Below, piece by piece: positions 1-7,279 of a stretch of 19,894 nt of DNA (positions within the stretch are counted from its first letter, which is position 1; the number at the start of each line of letters is the position of its first letter). Below the pieces are notes generated by a model, which was given only the letters and a program-made list of their open reading frames with translations, made no database searches and was not told the origin of the DNA. Source of the stretch: CAZVAO01 sp964625175. GTDB taxonomy: Bacteria > Bacillota > UBA994 > PWPR01. The stretch is taken from the NCBI GenBank assembly GCA_964625175.1, contig CAZVAO010000036.1:1-19894 (forward strand), in the 5' to 3' direction. A program made the translations under genes and the position numbers.

Positions 1-13
1 AGGACCAACCAAA

Positions 14-50
14 ACATCCTTTACAGATTTGTGTCAATACATCCTTTACA
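14..50. repeat. Left IS end, two repeat units 25 bp apart
   Basis: ACATCCTTTACA occurs at 14-25 and again at 39-50. Both align with the two right-end units after reverse complementing (shared pattern CA.AACAT..TTTACA). Doubled subterminal repeats at both ends are best explained as transposase binding sites. That function is inferred. Confidence 0.7.
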
Positions 51-81
51 CATTGGTGCATAATTAGATGAGAAACCAAAC

Positions 82-91
82 GGAGGTGATC
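82..91 (+). promoter_or_regulatory. Perfect Shine-Dalgarno of the transposase gene
   Basis: GGAGGTGATC is complementary over all ten bases to the usual Bacillota 16S rRNA 3' end and lies 5 nt before ATG 97. It fixes the start and predicts efficient translation once the gene is transcribed, which is unusual because many transposases have weak translation signals. Confidence 0.75.
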
Positions 92-96
92 ATCTA

Positions 97-1248
97 ATGC
101 CATGGAAGGAGAGTCTGAAAATGGATCAAAGGTATCAATTTGTAAACGAGTCCAAACGAGGCATTTATAGTCACGTAGAGTTGTGTAGAAAATATAATAT
201 AAGCCGGGTAACAGGCTACAAATGGTTAGAAAGATTTGACCAGGGTGGTTATCCAGCGCTGGAAGATGCTAGTACAAAACCTCATAGCCATTCAAGCCAA
301 TTGGATGAGGAAGATATAATTCAGATCATCCAGTTGAAGCAGGCACATCCTGCATGGGGAGCAAAAAAACTTCAGGTGTTAATGGGAACTAAAGCCCCAA
401 GTCTTTCTTCTGTAAACAGGATACTGGAAAAGGCAGGGCTCGTCAGGAAACGACGGAAAAGACGAATCGACAAAAGTGATCACACAATGCGTAAAAGAAT
501 CAAGCCAGAAGACGTCAATGATGTCTGGACAGTGGATTTCAAGGGTTGGTGGACAGACAAAGACCGAAATAGGTTGAATCCTTTAACGGTACGCGATGAG
601 ATGTCACGGTACCTATTCGCAGCAAGATTGCTACCAAATCAGACCGGATCATTAACAAAAGAGGTGTTTCAAGACATTTTTCGAATAAATGGATTGCCCA
701 AGGTGATTCGAAGTGACAATGGTTCACCATTTGCTAACGCACACAGTCTACTGGGCCTTACCAAGCTTTCTGCTTGGTGGATCAGTTTAGGCATATTGCC
801 CGACCGTATAGATCCAGGGAAACCCTACCAAAATGGTGGCCATGAACGCATGCATCTAGACATCAAAAAAGAGATTCAACCCTTTCATCGCAACGACATG
901 AAAAGCGCCCAGAAGGCACTGAATTATTGGCGTAAGGAATTCAATACACTTAGACCACATGAAGCACTTAACATGCAAACTCCCGCTTCTGTGTACTGTA
1001 AATCCGTCAGACGCTATACGGGAGATATTGAAGAGTTGATCTACCCTCTAGGAACGGAAATACGCAAGGTATCTAACAAAGGGGACATCTCAGTTAAGGG
1101 AACTCGAATCTTTTTGTCCGAGGCGCTTTCAGGTTATTACATCGGCCTTGAAAACACTGGCCAACGGAAGTATTTAGCATGGTTTGGCAACTTCCACCTG
1201 GGTCTGCTTGATTTAAGTTTATATAAGTTTTATCCTAGAGAAAAATAA
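97..1248 (+). CDS. IS481-family transposase
   Basis: This 383-residue DDE transposase catalyses cut-out or copy-out transfer of the surrounding IS. The N-terminus (MPWKES..MDQR.QFV) and a helix-turn-helix at about residues 25-46 (ELCRKYNISRVTGYKW) are typical of the family, followed by a second DNA-binding region at about 70-120 with a basic run (RKRRKRR). The RNase H-like catalytic core follows, with candidate acidic residues D147 (WTVDFKG), D207 (RSDNGSPF) and E250 (NGGHERMH). The long D207-E250 spacing includes the GLTKLSAWWISLGI stretch seen in this IS481 subgroup. The C-terminal beta-rich tail is family-typical. Length is normal, and there is no frameshift or internal stop, so the gene looks recently active. 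It is unrelated to the downstream operon. Confidence 0.93.
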   Translation: MPWKESLKMDQRYQFVNESKRGIYSHVELCRKYNISRVTGYKWLERFDQGGYPALEDASTKPHSHSSQLDEEDIIQIIQLKQAHPAWGAKKLQVLMGTKAPSLSSVNRILEKAGLVRKRRKRRIDKSDHTMRKRIKPEDVNDVWTVDFKGWWTDKDRNRLNPLTVRDEMSRYLFAARLLPNQTGSLTKEVFQDIFRINGLPKVIRSDNGSPFANAHSLLGLTKLSAWWISLGILPDRIDPGKPYQNGGHERMHLDIKKEIQPFHRNDMKSAQKALNYWRKEFNTLRPHEALNMQTPASVYCKSVRRYTGDIEELIYPLGTEIRKVSNKGDISVKGTRIFLSEALSGYYIGLENTGQRKYLAWFGNFHLGLLDLSLYKFYPREK

Positions 1249-1253
1249 GTAAA

Positions 1254-1298
1254 GTGTAAACCATGTTCTGACACATAAGTGTAAACCATGTTCTGACA
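1254..1298. repeat. Right IS end, perfect tandem 20-bp units 25 bp apart
   Basis: GTGTAAACCATGTTCTGACA is present identically at 1254-1273 and 1279-1298, separated by CATAA. It is inverted relative to the left-end units. The outer copy ends in ACA (TGT on the other strand), which suggests 1298 is the IS tip. Confidence 0.75.
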
Positions 1299-1315
1299 TC
1301 GGACCGTCTCGAATG

Positions 1316-1373
1316 GGGCCAACCAAAACATCAGTAAGATTTGGGTCAAAACATCCTTTACAAATGGGTGCAT
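1316..1373 (+). repeat. Solo relic of a second IS left end
   Basis: GGCCAACCAAAACATC followed by the pattern at 1341-1373 (GGGTCAAAACATCCTTTACA, then a gap of 3 and GGGTGCAT) closely matches the left end at positions 2-60, in the same orientation. It has a few substitutions and about a 2-bp deletion in the outer unit. No transposase follows, and no right-end repeat was seen before apbE. It is therefore a leftover end of another, older copy, or a duplicated end produced by recombination. Confidence 0.65.
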
Positions 1374-1539
1374 TCATGATTACGAAAATCATCATCAACT
1401 TATTTGCACCACTCAGTTTTCACTAGTAACTAACGCCTAAATATTCATTTGCTTGAAACTGTTTTGTTAGAGGTTAGGTTTTCGGTCCATTTTTTCTGGT
1501 ATACTATACTAAATGATGTAGGCAAGTAGGGATAATAAA
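1374..1539 (+). other. Intergenic region between IS relic and apbE
   Basis: This AT-rich spacer contains the candidate apbE promoter near 1497-1510 and a GGGAT-type ribosome binding site at 1528-1532. I see no ORF, RNA gene or convincing terminator in it. Confidence 0.5.
1497..1510 (+). promoter_or_regulatory. Candidate extended -10 promoter for the apbE operon
   Basis: TGG immediately followed by TATACT (1500-1505) makes an extended -10 element, and a second TATACT overlaps at 1505-1510. No good -35 hexamer is visible at 16-18 bp upstream, which is tolerated with extended -10 promoters. A start site near 1512 would leave a leader of roughly 28 nt before ATG 1540. Confidence 0.45.
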
Positions 1540-2577
1540 ATGATTAATATAACTAAAAAATGGATAGCACTTCTATTATTTGTACCTCTACTACTGAGCG
1601 GGTGTCAAACGCGAACTGAGCCTTACGCTACGAATACGTTTTTTGCAATGGACACATTAATTAGCGTTACGTATAGCGCACAAGATGGCGACGTGACCAC
1701 AGCAGATATGGCAGGTGTCTTTGAGCAAATAGAGAAGAAATTCAGTCGAACAATTGATAACAGTTCCATTGCACGATTAAATCAGGAGGCTGGTCTTGAT
1801 CCTGTGGTATTTGACAAAGAATCACTTTCATTAGTTGAGCAAGCACTGAGCTATCAACACTTAACATCTTCTGCCTTTCAGCCAACCATACTACCCTTAG
1901 TGGAACTTTGGAATATTGCCGACCAAGAAGCGCCTTTACCGAGTGCTGGAGCGGTTCAATTTGAACTTAATATTATTAATAATACAACAGTGGTTATTGA
2001 TCATGATCAATCGACCGTTTATTTACCATTAACAGGGTCTGGGTTGGATCTAGGGGGAATCGTTAAAGGTTACGCGGCAGATCAATTGATGAGCTATTTA
2101 CAGGAGGCAGGCCTACAGCATATCCTAATTAATGCTGGCGGAGGCATTCAAGCCAGCGGGGGCAAGACGGAAGAGGATCCTTGGCGGATTGGTTTACAAG
2201 ATCCAATTAATCCACAGAACGGTTATTTTGCAACTTATGAACTAAATAACGGCGCAGTGGTCACTTCAGGTAATTATCAGCGCTATAAAGTAGTAGATGG
2301 GATACGCTACCATCATATCATTGATCCTAGTACAGGCTATCCTGCTGAAAGCGGAATTGCTGCCGCAACAATATTTTCTAAAAACTCGGTTGATGCAGAT
2401 GCTTTATCGACAGCCGTATTTGTGCTAGGAATTGATAAAGGATTTGAGCTTATTAACTCACTTAAAGATATCGAGTGTCTCATCGTAACCGAGGACAAAC
2501 AAGTGCTGATTACTGCAGGACTAGAAAATAGAATCACAATAATAGATGAGGAGTTCATGATCCATGAAATCAGGTGA
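1540..2577 (+). CDS. apbE: FAD:protein FMN transferase (ApbE family), lipoprotein
   Basis: ApbE enzymes use FAD to attach FMN covalently to a Ser/Thr of exported or membrane redox proteins. The 345-residue product has a lipoprotein signal: a basic N-terminus, a hydrophobic core at 8-19 and the lipobox LLSGC with Cys22, so it is probably anchored outside the membrane. Family motifs are in order: AMDTLISVTYSA (36-47), DLGGIVKGYAADQL (170-183), NAGGGI (198-203), VTSGNYQRY (241-249), HHIIDPSTGYPA (258-269) and the metal-binding DADALST segment, with D287 and T291. All key positions look intact. Its end overlaps the next gene by 14 nt, indicating coupled expression. No obvious flavin-acceptor protein (FMN_bind, RnfG/NqrC type) is in the window, so its substrate is elsewhere. 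Confidence 0.93.
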   Translation: MINITKKWIALLLFVPLLLSGCQTRTEPYATNTFFAMDTLISVTYSAQDGDVTTADMAGVFEQIEKKFSRTIDNSSIARLNQEAGLDPVVFDKESLSLVEQALSYQHLTSSAFQPTILPLVELWNIADQEAPLPSAGAVQFELNIINNTTVVIDHDQSTVYLPLTGSGLDLGGIVKGYAADQLMSYLQEAGLQHILINAGGGIQASGGKTEEDPWRIGLQDPINPQNGYFATYELNNGAVVTSGNYQRYKVVDGIRYHHIIDPSTGYPAESGIAAATIFSKNSVDADALSTAVFVLGIDKGFELINSLKDIECLIVTEDKQVLITAGLENRITIIDEEFMIHEIR

Positions 2578-2935
2578 CCGCTTAATGCTGATCGTCATAC
2601 TTGCTGCTTTGATTGTTTACGGTGGATCATTATTCATTGATGAAAAATCGGCTGAGCAAATGCGCGTCGAAATTAGTTTGAATGGGGAAGTGCTAGACAT
2701 CATTGACCTACCCTATGCAGGTAGCTATGAGAAGACCTATCGCTATGATGGTTACGAGAATATCGTTCGAATTGAAGAGGGGGATGTTTATATGGCCGAA
2801 GCGAATTGTCCTTCCCAACAATGTGTTCATCAAGGCAAAATCAGTAAAGTCGGACAAAGTATCGTCTGTTTGCCAAGTCGCTTAGTGATTACGATTATCG
2901 CCAAAGAAACTGATCTTGATGCAGTCGTGAAATGA
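2564..2935 (+). CDS. NusG domain II-containing membrane-anchored protein
   Basis: This small protein (123 residues) has one N-terminal membrane segment (about 7-24) followed by a soluble domain on the outer side. The segment AEANCPSQQCVHQGKIS with GQSIVCLPSRLVI is the signature of the NusG_II (DUF1312) family and contains Cys82, Cys87 and Cys102. Despite the name it is not a transcription factor: it lacks the NusG N-terminal domain. Its biochemical role is unknown. In many Bacillota it sits beside ApbE and Gx-transporter genes, as here, suggesting a shared role in membrane redox or flavin-dependent electron transfer. The start at 2564 lies inside apbE, behind GATGAGGAG. Family assignment is confident, function is not. 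Confidence 0.87.
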   Translation: MKSGDRLMLIVILAALIVYGGSLFIDEKSAEQMRVEISLNGEVLDIIDLPYAGSYEKTYRYDGYENIVRIEEGDVYMAEANCPSQQCVHQGKISKVGQSIVCLPSRLVITIIAKETDLDAVVK

Positions 2936-2936
2936 T

Positions 2937-3485
2937 GTGAATAAGATGAAAATATCTCGGAAAATTACAACCATTGCTATGATGCTTTGTCTAGCAATTG
3001 TCTTGCATCTGCTTGAACAATTAATTCCACTACCAACATCAATTCCAGGGGCAAAACTTGGGCTAGCCAATATCGTCACCTTAGTGGCAATTTTTATGCT
3101 TAAACCCATTGAAACGATCGCTTTTGTCGTTGTAAGAGTTTTTGTAACCACTTTTCTAACAGCAGGTCCAACTGCATTTTTATTTTCTTTAGCTGGAGCT
3201 GCTATGAGCACGGCGATAATGTATGGTGCTGTTTTTATTTTGGGGCCGTATTTAAGTTTGCCAACTATTAGCATAATGGGTGCAATCACTCATAATATTG
3301 GTCAATTGATTATGGCTTCAATCATCCTCCAAACAGGTGGAATTATCTATTATTTGCCCGTCTTAATCGGTTCGGCGCTTATCAGCGGATTATTTATCGG
3401 TCTTTTAGCTGGTAATATATTGAAATTCATGTATAATAAAGATTATATTCGATTCAAAAAAGCCTATTTAACGATAGTGAGTTAA
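2937..3485 (+). CDS. Gx transporter family / heptaprenyl diphosphate synthase component I-like membrane protein
   Basis: This 182-residue, strongly hydrophobic protein has about five to six membrane segments. The motifs LHLLEQLIPLP, PGAKLGLANIVTLVA, FLFSLAGAAMS and GAITHNIGQL are hallmarks of the Gx-transporter (Hpre_diP_synt_I) family. Annotation varies: the family has been called heptaprenyl diphosphate synthase component I, but its fold resembles ECF-type substrate-binding membrane proteins, so transport is possible. The gene starts 1 nt after the NusG_II stop. GTG 2937 gives the longest form; ATG 2946 (three codons later) is an equally plausible start. No clear Shine-Dalgarno is visible, so translation probably depends on coupling. 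A component II prenyl synthase gene does not follow. Confidence 0.87.
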   Translation: MNKMKISRKITTIAMMLCLAIVLHLLEQLIPLPTSIPGAKLGLANIVTLVAIFMLKPIETIAFVVVRVFVTTFLTAGPTAFLFSLAGAAMSTAIMYGAVFILGPYLSLPTISIMGAITHNIGQLIMASIILQTGGIIYYLPVLIGSALISGLFIGLLAGNILKFMYNKDYIRFKKAYLTIVS

Positions 3486-3496
3486 AGGAGATATTA

Positions 3497-4438
3497 ATGG
3501 TAGAAAGAAGTCCTCGAAATAAAACCATGCAATTGACCGCAACCGAAATCACAGCTTTAAGTGAACGACTTGTAAAACTAGAGCATACAGTAGCACTTCA
3601 AGATGTTCAGAATACGATTATCAACCAGGATTTGATTGAAGCGTGTTCACTTTTACCCCCAGCATCTGTTGATCTCCTCATTATGGATCCTCCCTATAAT
3701 TTGACCAAAACCTATAATAAAAACGTATTCAAATCTCGAACTTATTTGCAATATCTGGAATGTTTCGATTCTTGGATACAAGCGCTAATCCCTTTACTTA
3801 AACCTACTGCCTCGATCTATATATGTAGTGAATGGCGATCATCACCCATTGTCTTTGACGTCATTAAGAACTACTTTCATATTCAAAATCGTATTGTATG
3901 GCAACGCGACAAGGGTAGGGGAGCCAAATCAAATTGGAAGAATAATAGTGAGGATATTTGGTTTTGTACAATGGGCAAAGACTATTACTTTAACGTTGAT
4001 GCCGTCAAACATCGTCGTAAAGTAATCGCGCCTTATCGTAATAAGGCCGGTAAACCAAAAGATTGGCAAGAAAGTGAAAATGGCGCCAAATATCGTTTAA
4101 CGTATCCAGCAAATATCTGGACAGATTTAACGGTGCCTTTTTGGTCAATGCCGGAGAATACCCCACATCCTACTCAGAAGCCGGAAAAATTAATAGCTAA
4201 ATTAGTCTTGGCTAGTAGTAAAGAAGGGGACCTTGTGCTGGATCCTTTTGTTGGATCTGGTACGACCGCCGTAGTTGCCCAGAAGTTGAAACGCCACTTT
4301 ATAGGGATTGATCTTGATCAAGAATATTGTTGTTATGCTTTAAAACGTCTTGAGACGGCAGAGTCAGAAACCCAAATACAAGGCTATAGTGATGGTGCTT
4401 TTTGGGAACGCAATGTTGCCCCAAGAGATAAGAAGTAA
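3497..4438 (+). CDS. Solitary beta-class DNA methyltransferase (N6-adenine or N4-cytosine)
   Basis: This 313-residue SAM-dependent DNA methyltransferase modifies an exocyclic amino group of A or C. Catalytic motif IV (DPPYNL, residues 64-69) comes before the SAM-binding motif I (DPFVGSGTT, 249-257), which is the beta-class order. HPTQKPEKL (224-232) is the usual conserved segment upstream of motif I. The region between, about 75-215, would hold target recognition. Residues 15-40 look helical. The gene has a good AAGGAG site 8 nt before ATG and lies 11 nt after the preceding gene. No restriction endonuclease, helicase or specificity subunit is in the neighbourhood, so it is an orphan enzyme here, more consistent with epigenetic or housekeeping use than with classic restriction. 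The recognition sequence cannot be read from the protein. Confidence 0.9.
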   Translation: MVERSPRNKTMQLTATEITALSERLVKLEHTVALQDVQNTIINQDLIEACSLLPPASVDLLIMDPPYNLTKTYNKNVFKSRTYLQYLECFDSWIQALIPLLKPTASIYICSEWRSSPIVFDVIKNYFHIQNRIVWQRDKGRGAKSNWKNNSEDIWFCTMGKDYYFNVDAVKHRRKVIAPYRNKAGKPKDWQESENGAKYRLTYPANIWTDLTVPFWSMPENTPHPTQKPEKLIAKLVLASSKEGDLVLDPFVGSGTTAVVAQKLKRHFIGIDLDQEYCCYALKRLETAESETQIQGYSDGAFWERNVAPRDKK

Positions 4439-4447
4439 GGGTATTAG

Positions 4448-5962
4448 ATGTTATCCATCATTAATAGTTGTACCATTGTAGGTATTGAAGGTTTTTCGGT
4501 TTGTGTAGAAGTTAATGTAAGCGATGGCATGCCAGGATTTGATATTGTAGGGCTACCCGATACTTCTGTTAAGGAAGCGCGCGAGAGAGTTAAAGCTGCA
4601 ATAGTAAATTCCGGATTTAGCTTTCAGGCTACTAAAATTGTGGTTAATTTAGCTCCGGCTGATCTACGTAAAGAAGGAACGCTGTTTGATTTGCCAATTG
4701 CTATTGGCTACTTGATTGCCACAAATCAGTGTCCTGGGTTTAAACTTCATAATGCGATGGTGATAGGTGAACTCTCGTTAAATGGCGAAGTACGATCTGT
4801 ATGTGGAATGCTATCGGTTGCTCTAAAAGCGCGATCTGACCAGATTACTGAATTGTTTTGCCCAGCAGAATCCGCTCCACAAGCTGCAATTGTGCAAGAA
4901 TTGAATGTCTTTCCGCTTGATAATTTGCGTCAATTTGTTGAGCATTTAATTGGTGAACAAGAAATTTTGCAATCCGTTTCGAATATTGATCTAAAAACAC
5001 ATCAACAACCAATTAATGATTTTTCGCATATTCAAGGGCAAGAGTATGCCAAAAGAGCTTTAGAAGTCGCCGCGGCTGGGGGTCACAATTGTTTAATGAT
5101 TGGCCCACCTGGCTCTGGAAAGACTTTGTTAGCACGGTCAATTCCAGGAATTCTGCCCAGTATGAGTTTTGAAGAGGCGCTTGAAGTCACCCAAGTTCAT
5201 AGCGTGGCTAACACAGTCAATTCCCCGAATGGCCTTGTTTTAGAACGGCCATTTCGGGCGCCACATCACTCTATTTCCTTTGCAGGATTGGTAGGAGGCG
5301 GGCATGTTCCGAAACCTGGTGAAGTCAGTTTAGCTCATCACGGGGTGCTCTTTCTTGATGAGCTTCCAGAATTTGCGCGACATACCCTGGAGCATTTGCG
5401 GCAACCCTTAGAAGATGGTTTTTTAACCATTTCTAGAGCGCGCCTTTCGTGTACTTTTCCCGCGAGCTTCATGTTTATTGCCTCCATGAATCCATGTCCT
5501 TGTGGGTATTTTGGCTCATCTGATCATCAATGTACCTGTACAGCAACGCAAATATTGCGGTACAGACAAAGAATTTCAGGCCCGTTACTGGACAGAGTCG
5601 ATATTCATATTAGTGTTCCACGGGTAACGTATCAACAATTAACCGACCACACCAACCAAGAACGCAGTGAAGTTATTCGAAAAAGAGTAGAGTTCGCAAG
5701 AGAAGTACAAATTTCTCGACTCAAAGACTCAAAGATATACTATAATAGTGCTATGACTCATACTCAAGTTCAGCAGTACTGTGAGTCCACAAGCGAGGCT
5801 ACAAACTTATTGCAGATTGCTTACAAAAAATTAAAATTCAGTGCTCGGGCCTATGATCGTGTTCTTAAAGTTTCACGTACAATTGCTGACTTAGCAGGAA
5901 GTGACTTAATTGAGGAACAGCATATCGCAGAAGCAATCCAATATCGTGAGGGTGTGATTTAG
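4448..5962 (+). CDS. YifB/ComM-family Mg-chelatase-like AAA+ ATPase
   Basis: The 504-residue protein has the three-part layout of the family. An N-terminal ChlI-like domain (about 1-175; e.g. GMPGFDIVGLPDTSVKEARERVKAAI-type region at 27-52) is followed by an AAA+ domain and a C-terminal helical lid (about 400-500). Walker A is GPPGSGKT at 219-226 and Walker B LFLDELPEF at 301-309. A cysteine cluster (Cys350, 352, 362, 364) in MNPCPCGYFG..CTC is characteristic. In naturally competent bacteria the homologue ComM is a hexameric helicase promoting branch migration during uptake of donor DNA; the Bacillota role is less clear. The presence of dprA in the next plus-strand operon makes a DNA-uptake or recombination role reasonable. 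The gene overlaps the next by 1 nt (TAGTG). Confidence 0.93.
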   Translation: MLSIINSCTIVGIEGFSVCVEVNVSDGMPGFDIVGLPDTSVKEARERVKAAIVNSGFSFQATKIVVNLAPADLRKEGTLFDLPIAIGYLIATNQCPGFKLHNAMVIGELSLNGEVRSVCGMLSVALKARSDQITELFCPAESAPQAAIVQELNVFPLDNLRQFVEHLIGEQEILQSVSNIDLKTHQQPINDFSHIQGQEYAKRALEVAAAGGHNCLMIGPPGSGKTLLARSIPGILPSMSFEEALEVTQVHSVANTVNSPNGLVLERPFRAPHHSISFAGLVGGGHVPKPGEVSLAHHGVLFLDELPEFARHTLEHLRQPLEDGFLTISRARLSCTFPASFMFIASMNPCPCGYFGSSDHQCTCTATQILRYRQRISGPLLDRVDIHISVPRVTYQQLTDHTNQERSEVIRKRVEFAREVQISRLKDSKIYYNSAMTHTQVQQYCESTSEATNLLQIAYKKLKFSARAYDRVLKVSRTIADLAGSDLIEEQHIAEAIQYREGVI

Positions 5963-7269
5963 TGCAACAACATCAACGCAATTATTTTCTAATTTTTATT
6001 ATTTTATTATTGAGTCTGTTGATTCTGGATTATGGACAGCCGGATTTATTCAGTTTCATAAACGAACACATTTTGCAGGCTTTCTATATCGTTACCGCCG
6101 TATTGGCTATATTTGTCTATTTCTTTGATCAATCAAAAACCTTTTTAGCCTATTCGACTATTTGCTTCATTAGCTATATTGCGTTATTGATTTATTCCCA
6201 GAACGATTTATATGTCGTTGGGGCCTACACGGTTGCTTTGCTCCAAATAATCATGTGGCCGATCTTCTATATTACAGAATATCGTCAATGGCGTACGGAG
6301 CTGAAAGTGTTGTTTTGGATGGCGAATGCGTTTCATCTAGTGGTTATTGGTATTTATTTCACTCAGATTAACTACTTTAACCCCTATGGGTTCTACTTGG
6401 AGTTGTATTATTTTTCAACCTATATCTATATTATCTATGCGGCCAACTGGAATGATTTGATGAAGCGATTAGAACAGCGTTACCAAGATGTAAAAGAAAT
6501 ATCTGAAACGCAAAACCTTGAATTTGAGAAACAGCTACGGGCTGCGCAACATGTTCAATCACGTTCTTTACCGCAAGGACATGAAATCAAAGATATCGTT
6601 ATGGCTATAAAGTACGTCCCTTTGTGGGGAGTCGGCGGTGACTTCTGTAGTATCATTCAGCCTGGAACCACTTTTCTTAAAGACTCAACAAAAATCGAAC
6701 CCTTATCGCATTGCGGGTTAATTGTTGGGGATGTATCTGGCAAGGGTCCAGCCGCAGCCTTAATTATGAGTGATATTATTGCTCGAACCCAGATGATGGG
6801 CTTTGGTCGAATTAAACCTGCTGAGACTTTAGGATTATTGAATGAACAACTTTACACAAGTGAAGAAACCTATTTACCCTACTTTGCTACCGCCTGTTAT
6901 TTAGCGTTTGACACCGACACGCACGAAATAACAATAGCGAACGCGGGCCATGAGCCGCCTTTGTATTTTCATGCGGCTGATCATAAGGTAGAGGCTCTGC
7001 ACATCCCAGGACTCATGCTTGGTGTCAATGAGGGTATTTATACGTATCAAGAACGGGTGATTCAGTATCAAAAGGGTGATCGTCTGGTTTTATATACAGA
7101 TGGTATTATGGCGATGAATGCTTCTGAGAAGAGCATTGCCGAATTAGTTATGGAATATGGTCACTTAACGCTTGAGAATATGCTTGCTAAAATTTCAGAA
7201 CTCATGACGGGTAGCGGCTTAGATCATACCCATTATGATGATTATTTAATTTTAATCTTAGAATTCTAG
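5962..7269 (+). CDS. Membrane-anchored SpoIIE/RsbU-type PP2C serine phosphatase
   Basis: The 435-residue protein begins with about six hydrophobic segments (roughly 8-24, 40-56, 61-79, 85-105, 115-133, 148-162), then a charged coiled-coil-like linker (165-200, ending in the AAQ.VQ..LLP-type signature AAQHVQSRSLP) and a PP2C-type phosphatase domain (about 210-435). Metal-binding acidic residues are visible: D227 (GGDF), D257 (GDVSGKG), D380 (YTDG) and D426/D427 (HYDDYLI). Family members dephosphorylate anti-anti-sigma (STAS) proteins in partner-switching pathways. No anti-sigma kinase, STAS protein or sigma gene is nearby, so its target is encoded elsewhere or is different. It is not SpoIIE itself, which is much longer. 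It starts at GTG 5962, overlapping the yifB stop by one base, so it is translationally coupled to it. Confidence 0.9.
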   Translation: MQQHQRNYFLIFIILLLSLLILDYGQPDLFSFINEHILQAFYIVTAVLAIFVYFFDQSKTFLAYSTICFISYIALLIYSQNDLYVVGAYTVALLQIIMWPIFYITEYRQWRTELKVLFWMANAFHLVVIGIYFTQINYFNPYGFYLELYYFSTYIYIIYAANWNDLMKRLEQRYQDVKEISETQNLEFEKQLRAAQHVQSRSLPQGHEIKDIVMAIKYVPLWGVGGDFCSIIQPGTTFLKDSTKIEPLSHCGLIVGDVSGKGPAAALIMSDIIARTQMMGFGRIKPAETLGLLNEQLYTSEETYLPYFATACYLAFDTDTHEITIANAGHEPPLYFHAADHKVEALHIPGLMLGVNEGIYTYQERVIQYQKGDRLVLYTDGIMAMNASEKSIAELVMEYGHLTLENMLAKISELMTGSGLDHTHYDDYLILILEF

Positions 7270-7279
7270 GAGGAAGTTT

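Larger units (their letters stand above)
1..1298 (+). mobile_element. IS481-family insertion sequence
   Basis: The element contains one intact DDE transposase gene flanked by related, imperfect inverted ends. Each end carries two copies of a short repeat with a 25-bp period. On the left these are ACATCCTTTACA at 14-25 and 39-50. On the right they are GTGTAAACCATGTTCTGACA at 1254-1273 and 1279-1298. Read on the minus strand, the right end begins TGTCAGAACATGG, and the inner left copy at 32-44 begins TGTCAATACATCC, so the ends match as inverted repeats. A TGT terminus is typical of IS481. The right boundary is placed at about 1298. The left boundary is uncertain because the window starts inside or immediately next to it, so no target-site duplication can be read. 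Confidence 0.8.

Noticed and set aside
2882..3289. A 135-codon minus-strand open frame across the NusG_II/Gx genes
   Set aside because: It is antisense to a clearly recognisable membrane protein family, shows no ribosome binding site or family motif, and is explained by the hydrophobic codon bias of the plus strand.
3497..5962. Restriction-modification or defence island around the methyltransferase
   Set aside because: No endonuclease, specificity subunit, helicase-nuclease or toxin-like gene is adjacent. yifB is a core gene despite its AAA+ domain.
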